A program made the translations under genes and the position numbers. A DNA stretch of 64,000 nt from contig CALNYW010000005.1 of NCBI GenBank assembly GCA_942490985.1, positions 558,001-622,000 on the forward strand, written 5' to 3'. Shown here one piece after another: positions 35,457 through 45,223 of the stretch. The DNA comes from Thiosocius sp942490985. Its GTDB lineage: Bacteria; Pseudomonadota; Gammaproteobacteria; Chromatiales; Chromatiaceae. Position 1 is the stretch's first letter. The number at the start of each line of letters is the position of its first letter. Under the pieces are notes generated by a model that was not told where the DNA came from, searched no databases, and was given only the letters and a program-made list of their open reading frames with translations.

Positions 35457-35484
35457 AGCCCCGCCAAGCGAACTCGGCGGGGCT
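35457..35484 (-). terminator. Intrinsic terminator after pilQ
   Basis: A 9-bp G+C stem (35457-35465 with 35476-35484, loop of 10) is followed by TTGTTGTT on the minus strand. It ends the pilMNOPQ transcript 43 bp past the pilQ stop. Confidence 0.85.
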
Positions 35485-35527
35485 GCAGGCGGCCGCAGGT
35501 CGGCCAAAGTCGGTTTCGACGGCGGGA

Positions 35528-37639
35528 TTAGCGCAGCGTCAGCGTATCCTTCAAGATCTTCGGCGTCACAAAGATCAGCAACTCGCTGTTCTCATCCTGC
35601 GTTTGCTGTTGTCTGAACGCAAAGCCGACGTAGGGCAGATCGCCAAAGAAGGGGACCCTCTCCGTCGTGTTGGTCTTGTTGCGCTCGAATACACCGCCGA
35701 GCACCACCGTCTCGCCGTTATCGACCAACACCGTGGTGTTCAGTTCGCGTGTATCGATGGGCGGCACGCCGAGCACCGCGCGACTGAAGTCAGGATTGTC
35801 CTTTTTCACCGTCAGATCCATGATCACGCGATCGTCAGGCGTTATCGCTGGCGTTACTGTCAACTCCAGCACCGCATCTTTGAACGATACCGAGGTCGCA
35901 CCACTGGAACTCGCCTCCTGGTAGGGAATCTGCACGCCCTGTTTGATCGTTGCCTCGTTCTGGTCAGACGTGATCACCCGCGGGCTGGATACGATCTCAC
36001 CCTTGCCTTCCTGTTGCATGGCACTCAACTCGAGGCGCATCAGGTAGGTACCGACCTTGCCGAGGACGAAGTTAACGGCGCCACCACGGCCCGCGGACAA
36101 TGTCTGCGGGAGGTTGACCAGGAGATTTTCGTTGTCACCACCGGTGCTGATAAAGGGCCCGGCGACACCTGAGGCATCCAGATCGCCAGCGAGGCCACCA
36201 CCACCGACGAACACATCGCCGTCGCGCTCGGCCGTTCCGGAGAGTCCGAATTTGACGCCGAGATCCTTGGCGAAATCGTTGTTCGCGATAACGATCCGTG
36301 ACTCAATCAGCACCTGGCGAACCGGGATATCAAGCTCGCCAACCAACGCGCGAATTTCCGTGAGCTTGGCGGCCGTATCCTGAACCAGCAGGGTGTTGGT
36401 ACGTTCGTCTATCGAGACACTGCCGCGCTCGGAGATCAGCTTGTTTTCGGCCGACTTCAGCAGCGCTGCAAGGTCAGCAGCCTTCGCATAGTTGATCTGG
36501 ACCAGTTCAGAGCGCAGCGGTGCCAGCTCTTCAATCTGCTGCTGAGATTCCAGTTCCAACTTTTCACGCGCGGCGATCTCTTCAGTCGGCGCGACCAACA
36601 CGACGTTGTCGTTACGCCGCATCGACAGCCCCTTGGTCTTCAGGATGATGTCCATCGCCTGGTCCCAGGGGACGTTTTTCAGACGCAGCGTTATGCGGCC
36701 GGACACGGTGTCGCTGACGACCATGTTGAGGCCGGTAAAGTCGGCCAGCAACTGGAGTACCGCACGGACCTCGATATCCTGGAAGTTGAGCGATAAGCGA
36801 TCACCCTCGTAGACCTGCAGGGCACGACGCTGTGCCTCTTTTTCCTGTTTGGTCAGCGCACGGAACTCGACCGTGTACATGTTGTTTGCCTGGTAAGCCA
36901 GGTGCTCAAACTCACCGACCGTCGAGATGGTCATGCGAACATTGCGACCGTCTGGGCGGGTTTCGATCTGCTGCACCGGCGTCGAGAAATCCATCACATC
37001 GAGGACGCGCGCCAGCTGCGCCGGCAACTGCGTGTCAACAAAATCGAGCACGACCTGGTTACCCTGCTGCCGCATGTCGACGACGATCGACGGGTCGGAC
37101 AAATCGATTTCTATCCGACCTTCACCTTGTGGGCCGCGCCGGAAGTCGATATTGCTCAGCGCCTGCCCTTGCACTGCCGGGATACTACGCGACTGCGCAA
37201 CCACCGCCGTCGGCGTGACATCCGCTGACATGGTTCCAGCGCCGCTACCCGCGCCGATACCAATGACGATCTGATTACCATTGGTCGAAATTTCGTGCGG
37301 GACCTGCTCCAACAGGTTGACCACGACGCGCGTGCGCCCACCCGCCTCAATCGCCGTCACGCTGCGGGCCATACCGATCGCGACTGGGGTAACTTTTTGC
37401 GCCAACGCGCTGGTGGTTCCAGCAAGGTCGATCGCGATCCGCGCCGGGTTGTCGGTCGTGAAACTAACGGGTTCGCCGACCGGCGCACTGGTGGTCAGCA
37501 CGATCTCAACTCGGTTACCCGGCAATGCGGAGAAACTGATGTCTTGAAGCTGGTTTGCCAAGACATCGGAAATCAGGAAGGCCCATAGCACTGCTATGCC
37601 GACTAGTGCCCTGTCGCGTGTTCCAACCTTCGTAAACAT
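35528..37639 (-). CDS. pilQ: Type IV pilus secretin PilQ
   Basis: A 703-residue outer-membrane secretin through which the pilus exits. After a signal sequence (residues ~10-28) come two AMIN domains that bind peptidoglycan (ISFSALPGNRVEIVLTTSA near 35, and IDFRRGPQGEGRIEIDLSD near 165). An STN/N0 domain (ISLNFQDIEVRAVLQLLADFT near 285) and an N1 domain follow. The secretin core (about 420-700) ends in VPFFGDLPYVGFAFR and a terminal hydrophobic strand. Last gene of pilMNOPQ; a terminator follows. Confidence 0.95.
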   Translation of the reverse strand: MFTKVGTRDRALVGIAVLWAFLISDVLANQLQDISFSALPGNRVEIVLTTSAPVGEPVSFTTDNPARIAIDLAGTTSALAQKVTPVAIGMARSVTAIEAGGRTRVVVNLLEQVPHEISTNGNQIVIGIGAGSGAGTMSADVTPTAVVAQSRSIPAVQGQALSNIDFRRGPQGEGRIEIDLSDPSIVVDMRQQGNQVVLDFVDTQLPAQLARVLDVMDFSTPVQQIETRPDGRNVRMTISTVGEFEHLAYQANNMYTVEFRALTKQEKEAQRRALQVYEGDRLSLNFQDIEVRAVLQLLADFTGLNMVVSDTVSGRITLRLKNVPWDQAMDIILKTKGLSMRRNDNVVLVAPTEEIAAREKLELESQQQIEELAPLRSELVQINYAKAADLAALLKSAENKLISERGSVSIDERTNTLLVQDTAAKLTEIRALVGELDIPVRQVLIESRIVIANNDFAKDLGVKFGLSGTAERDGDVFVGGGGLAGDLDASGVAGPFISTGGDNENLLVNLPQTLSAGRGGAVNFVLGKVGTYLMRLELSAMQQEGKGEIVSSPRVITSDQNEATIKQGVQIPYQEASSSGATSVSFKDAVLELTVTPAITPDDRVIMDLTVKKDNPDFSRAVLGVPPIDTRELNTTVLVDNGETVVLGGVFERNKTNTTERVPFFGDLPYVGFAFRQQQTQDENSELLIFVTPKILKDTLTLR

Positions 37640-37650
37640 CGTGCCTTCTC

Positions 37651-38169
37651 CTATTGCTCGCCGAGTGCGACCGCCACTTCCTTCTCAAGGAAGCCGGACC
37701 CAGTCGGAACGAGTTCAATCAGCTCAATCTTTTCTTCACTGATGCGCGTGATGCGGCCATCATTTTGGCCCATGTAGTTGCCAGCGGCCACGCGATGGAT
37801 GGTGCCATCGGTGGTCTTGACCAGACCCCAGGTCTGATCCTCTTGTTCAAGTGTCCCAACCATCCGCAGTGAGTCGAGGGTGTAGCTCTCGAGCTCTTCT
37901 TTACGGCGATTCGGGTCAGGGCGAATGCCGTTGTCCAGCACGGTTTCCGTTGCCGTATCTTCAGCCACTTGCGGCGTGAAGGGATCACGTCGATTCTTCG
38001 CCGTGTAGACAAAACCGACGACCTGTTTTACCTCGGGGATCGGCTCGATACCGGAGGGTGGACGCGCCTTCACCTCAGCCACGAAGTCTTGCAGATCGCC
38101 CATGTCTTTGTTTGCACAGCCGGCTATCAATACCGGCAACAGCGCTAGCAGAAGCCTCTTCACCGTCAA
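37651..38169 (-). CDS. pilP: Type IV pilus inner-membrane lipoprotein PilP
   Basis: A 172-residue lipoprotein. The signal ends in a lipobox LIAGC with Cys18 as the lipidation site. The C-terminal beta domain (about 80-170, LRMVGTLEQEDQTWGLVKT ... GRITRISEEKIELIEL) binds the PilQ N0 domain and links the inner alignment complex to the secretin. It overlaps pilO by 4 bp and precedes pilQ by 11 bp. Confidence 0.94.
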   Translation of the reverse strand: MTVKRLLLALLPVLIAGCANKDMGDLQDFVAEVKARPPSGIEPIPEVKQVVGFVYTAKNRRDPFTPQVAEDTATETVLDNGIRPDPNRRKEELESYTLDSLRMVGTLEQEDQTWGLVKTTDGTIHRVAAGNYMGQNDGRITRISEEKIELIELVPTGSGFLEKEVAVALGEQ

Positions 38170-38756
38170 CCACCTGCCTCGTCGAGATACCGGTAAGTCT
38201 TCGCCGTCGCCTCAAGCTGAAGCCCGGCTGACTCGCCTTTGCGTGGGGCGATCTTCACATTGTGAACCGTCACGATCCGCGGCAACGCCGCCAGGCCACT
38301 GACGAATTCGCCAAACTCATGGTAGTCACCGATAACGCGGATCTTGATCGGTAACTCGGCGTAAAAGTCCTTTGGAACCTCGCCCTGTGGCTCGAACAAC
38401 TCAAACTCCAAACCCGCGGCGAGACCGGTCTGCGAGACGTCGACGAGCAAGTCGGCCACTTCGGTCTTATTCGGCAACTGTCGCAGCATCGAGCCGAAAG
38501 ACTCCTGCATCTCTGCCAGTTGGGCCCGATAGGCCTCAAGATTCGCGGCTTTGGCCTGTTTGATCTCGAAGTCCTGGCGAAGGTCCTGCTCGACCTTTTC
38601 GACACGCTCGAGCTGCTTGTACTGGTCCTCGGTGTACATGAAGTACCATCCGGCGCCCACCGCACCACACAAGATCAGAATCAGGAGGGCTTTCACAACC
38701 GCCGGCCAGTCACCGATGTTGCTCAGATCGAGTTCGTTCAACTCCTGCATGTTCAT
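38166..38756 (-). CDS. pilO: Type IV pilus assembly protein PilO
   Basis: A 196-residue bitopic protein. One membrane helix lies near residues 24-43 (VKALLILILCGAVGAGWYFM). A coiled coil (45-90) and a ferredoxin-like periplasmic domain (EVPKDFYAELPIKIRVIGDYHEF) follow. PilO pairs with PilN and PilP to align the pilus machinery in the inner membrane. It overlaps both neighbours by 4 bp. Confidence 0.94.
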   Translation of the reverse strand: MNMQELNELDLSNIGDWPAVVKALLILILCGAVGAGWYFMYTEDQYKQLERVEKVEQDLRQDFEIKQAKAANLEAYRAQLAEMQESFGSMLRQLPNKTEVADLLVDVSQTGLAAGLEFELFEPQGEVPKDFYAELPIKIRVIGDYHEFGEFVSGLAALPRIVTVHNVKIAPRKGESAGLQLEATAKTYRYLDEAGG

Positions 38757-39319
38757 TGATCGGACTCCTTCTTCGGCACGACCTGCTGGAGGTTGAGCCG
38801 GAACGTACTACCCGCAGCGCTCTGCCGATCGGCGTCCTTGTTTTCGATGATGCCGAGCTTCGGCTGATTCAGCCACGGACTGCTGTCGACGTTCCGCATG
38901 AACGTCGATACCCGCGCGTTTGACTGTGCTCGACCCTGCAGGACCAGATTTTTGCCGGCCTGGGTCGCTTGGGTCAGGAAAGCGCCATCGGGCAGTACCG
39001 TAACCAGCTCGTCAAACAGATGAACGATCTGCGGCCGACTTACCTGGAGGTCTTCGATGACCTTCATGCGGGAGATCAATTTCTCGCGGGTACGTTCGAG
39101 ATCGCGGATTTCCAGAATCTCTTTGTCGACCCGGGCAATCTCGTTCTCGAGGAAGCGGTTACGGTCATTCTGATGGTCGATCAGACTCTGGTTATACCAG
39201 TGCCAATAACCCATACCGAGCGCGGTCAGCAACACCGCCACCAGCGCAACCAGGCCAAAATCACGCTGCCGCTGCTTGCGCAGCTTTTCGCGCCATGGAA
39301 GAAGGTTTATGCGGGCCAT
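38753..39319 (-). CDS. pilN: Type IV pilus assembly protein PilN
   Basis: A 188-residue bitopic protein. The cytoplasmic start MARINLLPWREKLRKQRQ carries the conserved INLLPWR motif that docks into PilM. A membrane helix lies at about 22-42 and a periplasmic coiled coil and ferredoxin-like domain follow. It starts 1 bp after the pilM stop and overlaps pilO by 4 bp. Confidence 0.95.
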   Translation of the reverse strand: MARINLLPWREKLRKQRQRDFGLVALVAVLLTALGMGYWHWYNQSLIDHQNDRNRFLENEIARVDKEILEIRDLERTREKLISRMKVIEDLQVSRPQIVHLFDELVTVLPDGAFLTQATQAGKNLVLQGRAQSNARVSTFMRNVDSSPWLNQPKLGIIENKDADRQSAAGSTFRLNLQQVVPKKESDQ

Positions 39320-39320
39320 G

Positions 39321-40394
39321 TCAGACGAAACTCCTCAGGGCCAGGCCACAGGCAATCATTAGCGCCGGCGCATCATTGCTAAGGACTTGCGGTTTGACGC
39401 GCGACGCCACCGCCATGTTGGCGAACGGGTTGGCGATCATGGTTTCAACGCCGAGGCGTTCCTGGATCAGGTCGTCAACACCGGCGACCGAGGAGCTACC
39501 ACCGGCCAGAACGACCAGATCGACACTGTTGAAAGCGCTGGCGGAGTAAAAAAACTGAATCGATCGATTGACCTGCTGCGCCATCGCCTCTTTAAACGGC
39601 TCGAGGACCTCGGGCACGTAATTGTCGGGTAGCCCGCCCTGGCGTTTCGCCATGCCGGCTTCCTCGACCGAGAGCCCATAGCGCCGTTGAATCTCTTCGG
39701 TAAGCTGCCGTCCACCGAAGTTTTGCTCACGGGTGTAGATGATGCGGTTGTTATGCATCACGTTCAGGGTGGTCGTGGTCGCGCCGATATCGGCGACCGC
39801 CACCGTCTGGCCATCACCCGCGTTGGGCCACTGGTCGACAAGCTGAGAACAGGCCGTCTCCATCGCGTAGGCCTCGACATCGACGACCTCGCAAGTCAGC
39901 CCGGCGAGTTCGAGCGCGGCGACGCGGTCATCGACGTTTTCGCTGCGCGATGCCGCCAACAGGACATCGACCAGCTCAGGGTTCTTCTCTGATGTACCCT
40001 GGACCTCGAAGTCGATATTCACTTCTTCAAGCGGGTAGGGGATGTATTGATCCGCTTCGAGCTGGATCTGGCTCTCCATCTCCGCATCAGACAGAGACGC
40101 CGGCATGGAAATCAGCTTGGTGATTACCGCCGATCCCGACACCGCCACGGCGGCGCGCCTGTTGCGCGATCCGGCCTTCTTGACGACACTGCGAACGGCT
40201 TTGCCTACCGCATCGACGTCGGCGATGTTTTTCTCGACCACCGCGGTGGAGGGCAGCGGCTCGACAGCGTAGCTCTCGACCCGGTAGCGGACACCGCCAC
40301 GACCACTTTGCTGACTCAGTTCGAGCAGCTTGACCGCTGTTGAACTGATGTCCAGTCCGAGTAGCGGCGACTTCTTCTGGGAGAACAGACCCAT
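39321..40394 (-). CDS. pilM: Type IV pilus assembly ATPase-like protein PilM
   Basis: A 357-residue cytoplasmic actin-like protein, first gene of the pilMNOPQ cluster. Actin-fold signatures: LLGLDISSTAVKLLELS near residue 11, VAVADIGATTTTLNVMHN near 200 (phosphate loop) and LVVLAGGSSSVAGVDDLI near 297. It binds the PilN N-terminal peptide on the cytoplasmic face. It is divergent from ponA. Confidence 0.96.
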   Translation of the reverse strand: MGLFSQKKSPLLGLDISSTAVKLLELSQQSGRGGVRYRVESYAVEPLPSTAVVEKNIADVDAVGKAVRSVVKKAGSRNRRAAVAVSGSAVITKLISMPASLSDAEMESQIQLEADQYIPYPLEEVNIDFEVQGTSEKNPELVDVLLAASRSENVDDRVAALELAGLTCEVVDVEAYAMETACSQLVDQWPNAGDGQTVAVADIGATTTTLNVMHNNRIIYTREQNFGGRQLTEEIQRRYGLSVEEAGMAKRQGGLPDNYVPEVLEPFKEAMAQQVNRSIQFFYSASAFNSVDLVVLAGGSSSVAGVDDLIQERLGVETMIANPFANMAVASRVKPQVLSNDAPALMIACGLALRSFV

Positions 40395-40760
40395 GGTGAT
40401 TTAGTTTCCAGCTTCCTTTTCTGTGAGCGTTCCCGCGCAGTAAGACGACTGCACGGTGTCAGGCACTATAACGGCAGTCGCAGTATTCCCTTTAATTTTC
40501 ACGTTTAAGTATAAAACCTTCTGTGAGTTTTTTGCGAAACATTTATATCGTGATGACAGCTCGGGACATTTTTACTCGATTGGCTGTCCGCGCCCACCGC
40601 GCTTTAGACCTGCCGTCTCACGGCGCGCATCCGGCTTTTGGGTTTAGCTTGATTCAGTAACAACTCGCGGCATTGTTTCGCACTTTCAGGCTAGTATAGC
40701 GGCCCGTCTGCGACCATTTATCGGCACGCCAAGCAAACTCTGTAATTTGTGATCCAGCGC
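40395..40760. promoter_or_regulatory. Divergent promoter region pilM / ponA
   Basis: This region of about 365 bp is AT-richer in its centre. For ponA (plus strand) TTGTTT at 40673-40678 and TATAGC at 40695-40700 with a 16-bp spacer form a fair sigma-70 candidate. For pilM (minus strand) a TATACT -10 element lies at 40513-40508 without a clear -35. The ponA/pilM divergent layout is conserved in pseudomonads and relatives. No gene is seen inside. Confidence 0.4.
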
Positions 40761-43205
40761 ATGAACATCTTCGCCAAATTGTTTAAGTACGGAATGTTTC
40801 TGGCGCTTGCCGGCACCCTGGTAGCGGCAATCGCCGTCGGTGCGGCGTACTACTATCTGGCGCCGAGCCTCCCGGACATCGAGAACCTTCGCGACGTACG
40901 CTTTCAGGTTCCGTTGAAAGTCGTCAGCCACGAAGGCGAACTGATTGCCGAATTCGGCGAGCAACGACGCAATCCATTGGCCTATGAAGAGCTTCCTGAA
41001 CAGATGATCCAGGCATTTCTGGCCGCTGAGGACGATAGCTTTTTCGAACATCCCGGCGTCGATTACCGCGGCTTGTTGCGCGCCGGGATTCAGCTCGCGT
41101 TAACCGGTGAAAAGAAGCAGGGCGGCAGTACCATCACCATGCAGGTCGCCCGCAACTTTTACCTCACTCGGCAGAAGACCTACACCAGGAAGCTCAGCGA
41201 GATCTTTCTCGCCCTGCGCATCGAAGATGATCTGAGCAAGCCTGAAATCCTCGCGCTATACCTCAACAAGATCTATCTCGGTCATCGTGCCTATGGCGTC
41301 GGCGCAGCGGCACAAGTCTATTACGGGAAAACCGTTGACGAACTGGACCTGGCGCAGACTGCGATGATCGCTGGCCTGCCCAAAGCGCCGTCACGCTTCA
41401 ACCCGTTGGCCAACCCGCCGCGCGCGGTCGAACGTCGTGACTATGTCCTGGGGCGCATGCTTGGGCTGGGTTACATCGACCAGCGCGAATACGATGCGGC
41501 GGTCGCACAGCCGATAACCGCGAGCCGCTACTCGCCGGCGATCGCCGTCGAGGCGCCCTATGTCGCCGAGATGGTGCGCGCTGAGATGGTTGAGCGATTT
41601 GGCCAAGAGGCTTACACAGGTGGTTACGTGGTGCGTACGACGGTGCGCGGAAAAGAGCAGGCTGCGGCGAATCTTGGCGTGCGTAATGCGCTGGATGCGT
41701 ATACGCAACGCCACGGCTATTTTGGTGCCGAAGAACAACTCGCAGAACTGCCGAAGGAACAGGCAGCCCTTGACGCCATACTGGCCGACCGACCAACCGT
41801 TGGCGAGCTCAAGCCTGCGCTGGTTACCGCGGTCGACGATAAGACATTTACGGCCTACCTCGGCGATGACCTCAGTGTGGATGTCACCTGGGCACAGATG
41901 AAATGGGCCAGACCCTACATCTCCGCCGACCGCCGCGGCCCGACGCCCAAGCAGGCAGCAGACATCGTGCAGGTAGGCGACCTGATCCGTCTGAAAAGCC
42001 TGGTCGATGAAACCGACCAGACGATCTGGCAGCTGGCACAGGTTCCGCGTGCCGCGGCAGCGCTGATCGCTTTGACGCCAGACGACGGCGCGGTACGCGC
42101 ACTGGTCGGCGGGTACGATTTTTATCACAGCAAGTTCAATCGGGCGACCCAGGCAAGTCGTCAACCCGGCTCTGGCTTCAAGGCGTTCATCTACTCGGCC
42201 GCGCTTGAAAATGGGTTTACACCAGCGAGCCTGATCAATGATGCCCCTGTGGTCTTCGAAGACCCAAGCCTCGAGGGCGCGTGGCGGCCGGAAAATTACT
42301 CGGGAAAATTCTTTGGGCCGACGCGTCTACGCTACGCATTGACCAAGTCGCGCAACCTGGTGTCGATCCGGCTGCTGCGCAGCATGGGTGTTGAAGCCGC
42401 CCTGCAACACATCGCGAAATTCGGCTTCGACCCGGCGAGCCTGCCAAACAATCTGTCCCTGGCCCTCGGCAGCGCCAACGTCACGCCAATCCAAATGGCC
42501 GCAGCTTATGCCGTTCTCGCCAACGGGGGTTATCGGGTCACACCCTATTTCATCGCCCGGATCGATATCGACGGTGGCGACTCGTTGTTTGAAGCGGAAC
42601 CGCTCCGGGTCTGTCGCGATTGCCCCGAACCCGAACCGCAGACTGATGGCGTTTTGGCGACCGCAGCGCAACCCCTGGCCGCCGAGAATGGAGCACCAAG
42701 CCCAGCCAGATCTGCACCCCGTGTTATCGATGCGCGAAATCGCTACCTGATGTATTCGATGATGCAGGATGTGGTGCGCAGCGGTACCGCGACCAAAGCC
42801 CGAGCATTGGGCCGCCAAGACATCGCCGGCAAAACCGGGACGACCAATGATCAACGCGACGCCTGGTTCAACGGGTTCAATGAGCACATCGTCGCGAATG
42901 CCTGGGTTGGCTTCGACGACAATGGCAAGCTTGGCCGCGGCGAGGTCGGTGGTCGAGCCGCGCTACCGGCCTGGATGGACTATATGCGGGTCGCCCTCGA
43001 CGGACTGCCAGACCAGGAACCCCGCATGCCTGAAGGCATCGTCACCGCGCGCATCGACCCGCGCACCGGCAGGCGCGCCGCGGCAGGCAGCGAGGGCGCC
43101 TTTTTCGAGATGTTTCGCCGCGAAAATGCACCGGATGACAACCCTGGCGGTGGCAGCAGTTCCGCGCCGGGTGTAACGCCGCTGTCGACTCAGGAGCTTT
43201 TCTGA
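40761..43205 (+). CDS. ponA: Penicillin-binding protein 1A
   Basis: An 814-residue bifunctional peptidoglycan synthase from ATG 40761 (MNIFAKLFKYG); a GTG 12 bp upstream is the alternative. A membrane anchor occupies residues ~12-32. The glycosyltransferase domain has catalytic Glu90 in AAEDDSFFEHPGVD and GGSTITMQVARN. An OB-like insert (about 330-400) is typical of class A1a enzymes. The transpeptidase domain has the active-site Ser471 in PGSGFK, SRN in TKSRNLVS and KTGT at about 691. The C-terminal tail is Gly/Ser-rich. It is divergent from pilMNOPQ. Confidence 0.95.
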   Translation: MNIFAKLFKYGMFLALAGTLVAAIAVGAAYYYLAPSLPDIENLRDVRFQVPLKVVSHEGELIAEFGEQRRNPLAYEELPEQMIQAFLAAEDDSFFEHPGVDYRGLLRAGIQLALTGEKKQGGSTITMQVARNFYLTRQKTYTRKLSEIFLALRIEDDLSKPEILALYLNKIYLGHRAYGVGAAAQVYYGKTVDELDLAQTAMIAGLPKAPSRFNPLANPPRAVERRDYVLGRMLGLGYIDQREYDAAVAQPITASRYSPAIAVEAPYVAEMVRAEMVERFGQEAYTGGYVVRTTVRGKEQAAANLGVRNALDAYTQRHGYFGAEEQLAELPKEQAALDAILADRPTVGELKPALVTAVDDKTFTAYLGDDLSVDVTWAQMKWARPYISADRRGPTPKQAADIVQVGDLIRLKSLVDETDQTIWQLAQVPRAAAALIALTPDDGAVRALVGGYDFYHSKFNRATQASRQPGSGFKAFIYSAALENGFTPASLINDAPVVFEDPSLEGAWRPENYSGKFFGPTRLRYALTKSRNLVSIRLLRSMGVEAALQHIAKFGFDPASLPNNLSLALGSANVTPIQMAAAYAVLANGGYRVTPYFIARIDIDGGDSLFEAEPLRVCRDCPEPEPQTDGVLATAAQPLAAENGAPSPARSAPRVIDARNRYLMYSMMQDVVRSGTATKARALGRQDIAGKTGTTNDQRDAWFNGFNEHIVANAWVGFDDNGKLGRGEVGGRAALPAWMDYMRVALDGLPDQEPRMPEGIVTARIDPRTGRRAAAGSEGAFFEMFRRENAPDDNPGGGSSSAPGVTPLSTQELF

Positions 43206-43267
43206 GTCACAAGCGGCCAAGCAGAAGCACGCCGGGTGCGCTGCTCGGCACAGCGGCCAGGCTGATC

Positions 43268-43798
43268 GTGGACGAGGGATTGAGTGCCGAGCAGGCGCTT
43301 ACGCACGCCGCTACGACACATGGCATGCCGCTTCACCGATGTCGGCCAAGTCCAGAAGAACTGCGCGCGGCCGTGCGAGAGCACCGCGCATTGTTCCATC
43401 CAGAGCAGTTCGTTGAGTTGGCGGCGCAACGCCAAACCGCGCTCGAGGCGATGCGCAGTCTCGCGCCATTTCATCCCCGGCTGTTCGGTAGCCTGGTTGA
43501 AGGCACCGGGCCTCTCGATCGGATCAGCCTGTTGCTACAAGCCGATGCCACGGAGGTCGTTATCCACGCATTGGAGGATCGCCGTATCCCCTGGCGGTCC
43601 GCCGAACAAACCCTGCACCACGCATCGGGCGAGCGGCAAGCCCATCCGGCCCTGCGCTTTGAGGCTGGCGGATCGAGCATTGAACTGGTGATCCTGGCAC
43701 GGAACTATCGCAGCAATCCGCCCTGCAACCCGATCGATCGCAAGCCGCTTGAAACCCTGAACAGCGATGCCCTCGCGGCACGTTTGGCCGCGTGTTAG
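43268..43798 (+). CDS. Conserved protein of unknown function, downstream of ponA
   Basis: A 176-residue cytosolic protein by the GTG start at 43268. The reading frame is open further upstream and continues with LLGTAARLI, which looks like the usual N terminus of this family (an AARL-x-EEG type helix). A CTG at 43202 overlaps the ponA stop (CTGA) and has GGAG five bases before it, so a CTG start giving about 198 residues is plausible. Internal signatures: EAMRSLAPFHPRLFGSLVEG near 60 and ALRFEAGGSSIELVIL near 135. I recognise the pattern from unnamed proteins in other proteobacteria but know no function. It converges on gltA with 7 bp between. Confidence 0.75.
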   Translation: MDEGLSAEQALTHAATTHGMPLHRCRPSPEELRAAVREHRALFHPEQFVELAAQRQTALEAMRSLAPFHPRLFGSLVEGTGPLDRISLLLQADATEVVIHALEDRRIPWRSAEQTLHHASGERQAHPALRFEAGGSSIELVILARNYRSNPPCNPIDRKPLETLNSDALAARLAAC

Positions 43799-43805
43799 GC
43801 CAGAC

Positions 43806-45101
43806 TCAGCGTTCAGTCAGCGGTATATAATCGCGGTGCCCGGCGCCCTGATAGAGCTGGCGCGGCCGACCGATGCGATGCTTGGGATCATCTAACATTT
43901 CCATCCAATGGCTGACCCAGCCGGCGGTCCGTGCAACCGCAAACATTACCGTGAACATGCTGTCGGGTATCCCCAACGCGCGATAGATAATCCCCGAGTA
44001 AAAGTCGACATTCGGATAGAGTTTCTTTTCGAGAAAGTAGTCATCCTTCGCGGCAATTTCTTCCAGCTTCATCGCTAGCTCGAACAGGGGGTTGTTACTG
44101 TCGGCAAGCTTTTCCAGGACCTGGTGACACACCTCGCGAATGATCTTGGCGCGCGGATCGTAGTTTTTGTAGACCCGGTGACCAAACCCCATCAGCCGGA
44201 ACGGGTCGTCTTTGTCCTTCGCCTTATCGAGGTAATGATCGATGTTGTCGACGCTGCCGATCTGCTCGAGCATGTCGAGTACTGCCTCGTTTGCGCCACC
44301 ATGCGCCGGCCCCCACAACGACGCCGTACCTGCAGCGATACAGGCAAACGGGTTTGCACCTGAGCTGCCGGCCAGGCGTACGGTCGAAGTCGACGCATTC
44401 TGCTCGTGATCGGCATGCAGGATGAACAACAGATCCATCGCTCGCTCCGCCAGCGGGTCGACCTCGTAATCCTCGCACGGCGTGGCAAACATCATCTGCA
44501 GCAGGTTGCCGGTGTAACTGAGGTTGTTGCGCGGGTACATCACCGGCTCACCGGCGTTGTGCTTGTAACAGGCCGCCGCGATCGTTGGCAGCTTGGCGAT
44601 CAGGCGGTGCGCGCTGATTTCACGGTGGCGCGGGTCGCTGATATCGGTCGAGTCGTGATAGAAGGCCGACAGCGAGCCGACCACCCCGACCATCATCGCC
44701 ATTGGGTGGGCATCGTAATTGAAGCCCTCGAAGAACCGCAGCAAAGACTCGTTGATCATCGTGTGACACATGATGACCTGGTTGAAGTCTTCGAGCTGGC
44801 TGGGCGAGGGGAGTTTACCGTACAACAGCAGGTAAGCGACTTCGATGAAACTCGACTGGGCAGCCAGCTGCTCAATCGGGTAACCGCGGTAGCGCAGGAT
44901 GCCTTCGTTGCCGTCGATGTAGGTAATCGAGCTGTTACAGCTGGCCGTTGACACGAAGCCGGGGTCGTAGGTAAACACCTTGCCTTCGCCGTAGAGCCGC
45001 GTGATATCGACGGTGTCCGGCCCTTCTGTGCCGGACAGAATGTCCAGCTCGATGGATTTACCAGTGTCCTGGAAAGTCAGCGTGGCTTTACGTTCGGACA
45101 T
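43806..45101 (-). CDS. gltA: Citrate synthase (type II)
   Basis: A 431-residue TCA enzyme from ATG 45101 (MSERKATLTFQDTGKSIEL), preceded by a GGGGGA site. The catalytic residues lie in GPAHGGANEAV (His), GFGHRVYKNYDPRA (His) and the Asp near the PNVDFYSGIIYRALGI segment. The N-terminal beta domain (residues ~1-45) is that of the hexameric, NADH-inhibited type II enzyme of Gram-negative bacteria. It follows mdh by 122 bp on the same strand. Confidence 0.97.
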   Translation of the reverse strand: MSERKATLTFQDTGKSIELDILSGTEGPDTVDITRLYGEGKVFTYDPGFVSTASCNSSITYIDGNEGILRYRGYPIEQLAAQSSFIEVAYLLLYGKLPSPSQLEDFNQVIMCHTMINESLLRFFEGFNYDAHPMAMMVGVVGSLSAFYHDSTDISDPRHREISAHRLIAKLPTIAAACYKHNAGEPVMYPRNNLSYTGNLLQMMFATPCEDYEVDPLAERAMDLLFILHADHEQNASTSTVRLAGSSGANPFACIAAGTASLWGPAHGGANEAVLDMLEQIGSVDNIDHYLDKAKDKDDPFRLMGFGHRVYKNYDPRAKIIREVCHQVLEKLADSNNPLFELAMKLEEIAAKDDYFLEKKLYPNVDFYSGIIYRALGIPDSMFTVMFAVARTAGWVSHWMEMLDDPKHRIGRPRQLYQGAGHRDYIPLTER

Positions 45102-45223
45102 ACGTCCCCCTCGGGTAATACTGCGGGAAGCCAAAGACTAGCACACCGATAAATCCGCTCCGCCATTGGATATGACGGACCCGGACCTCGGTAATTTTCA
45201 ATACCCACCGACCTGGGCGATGG

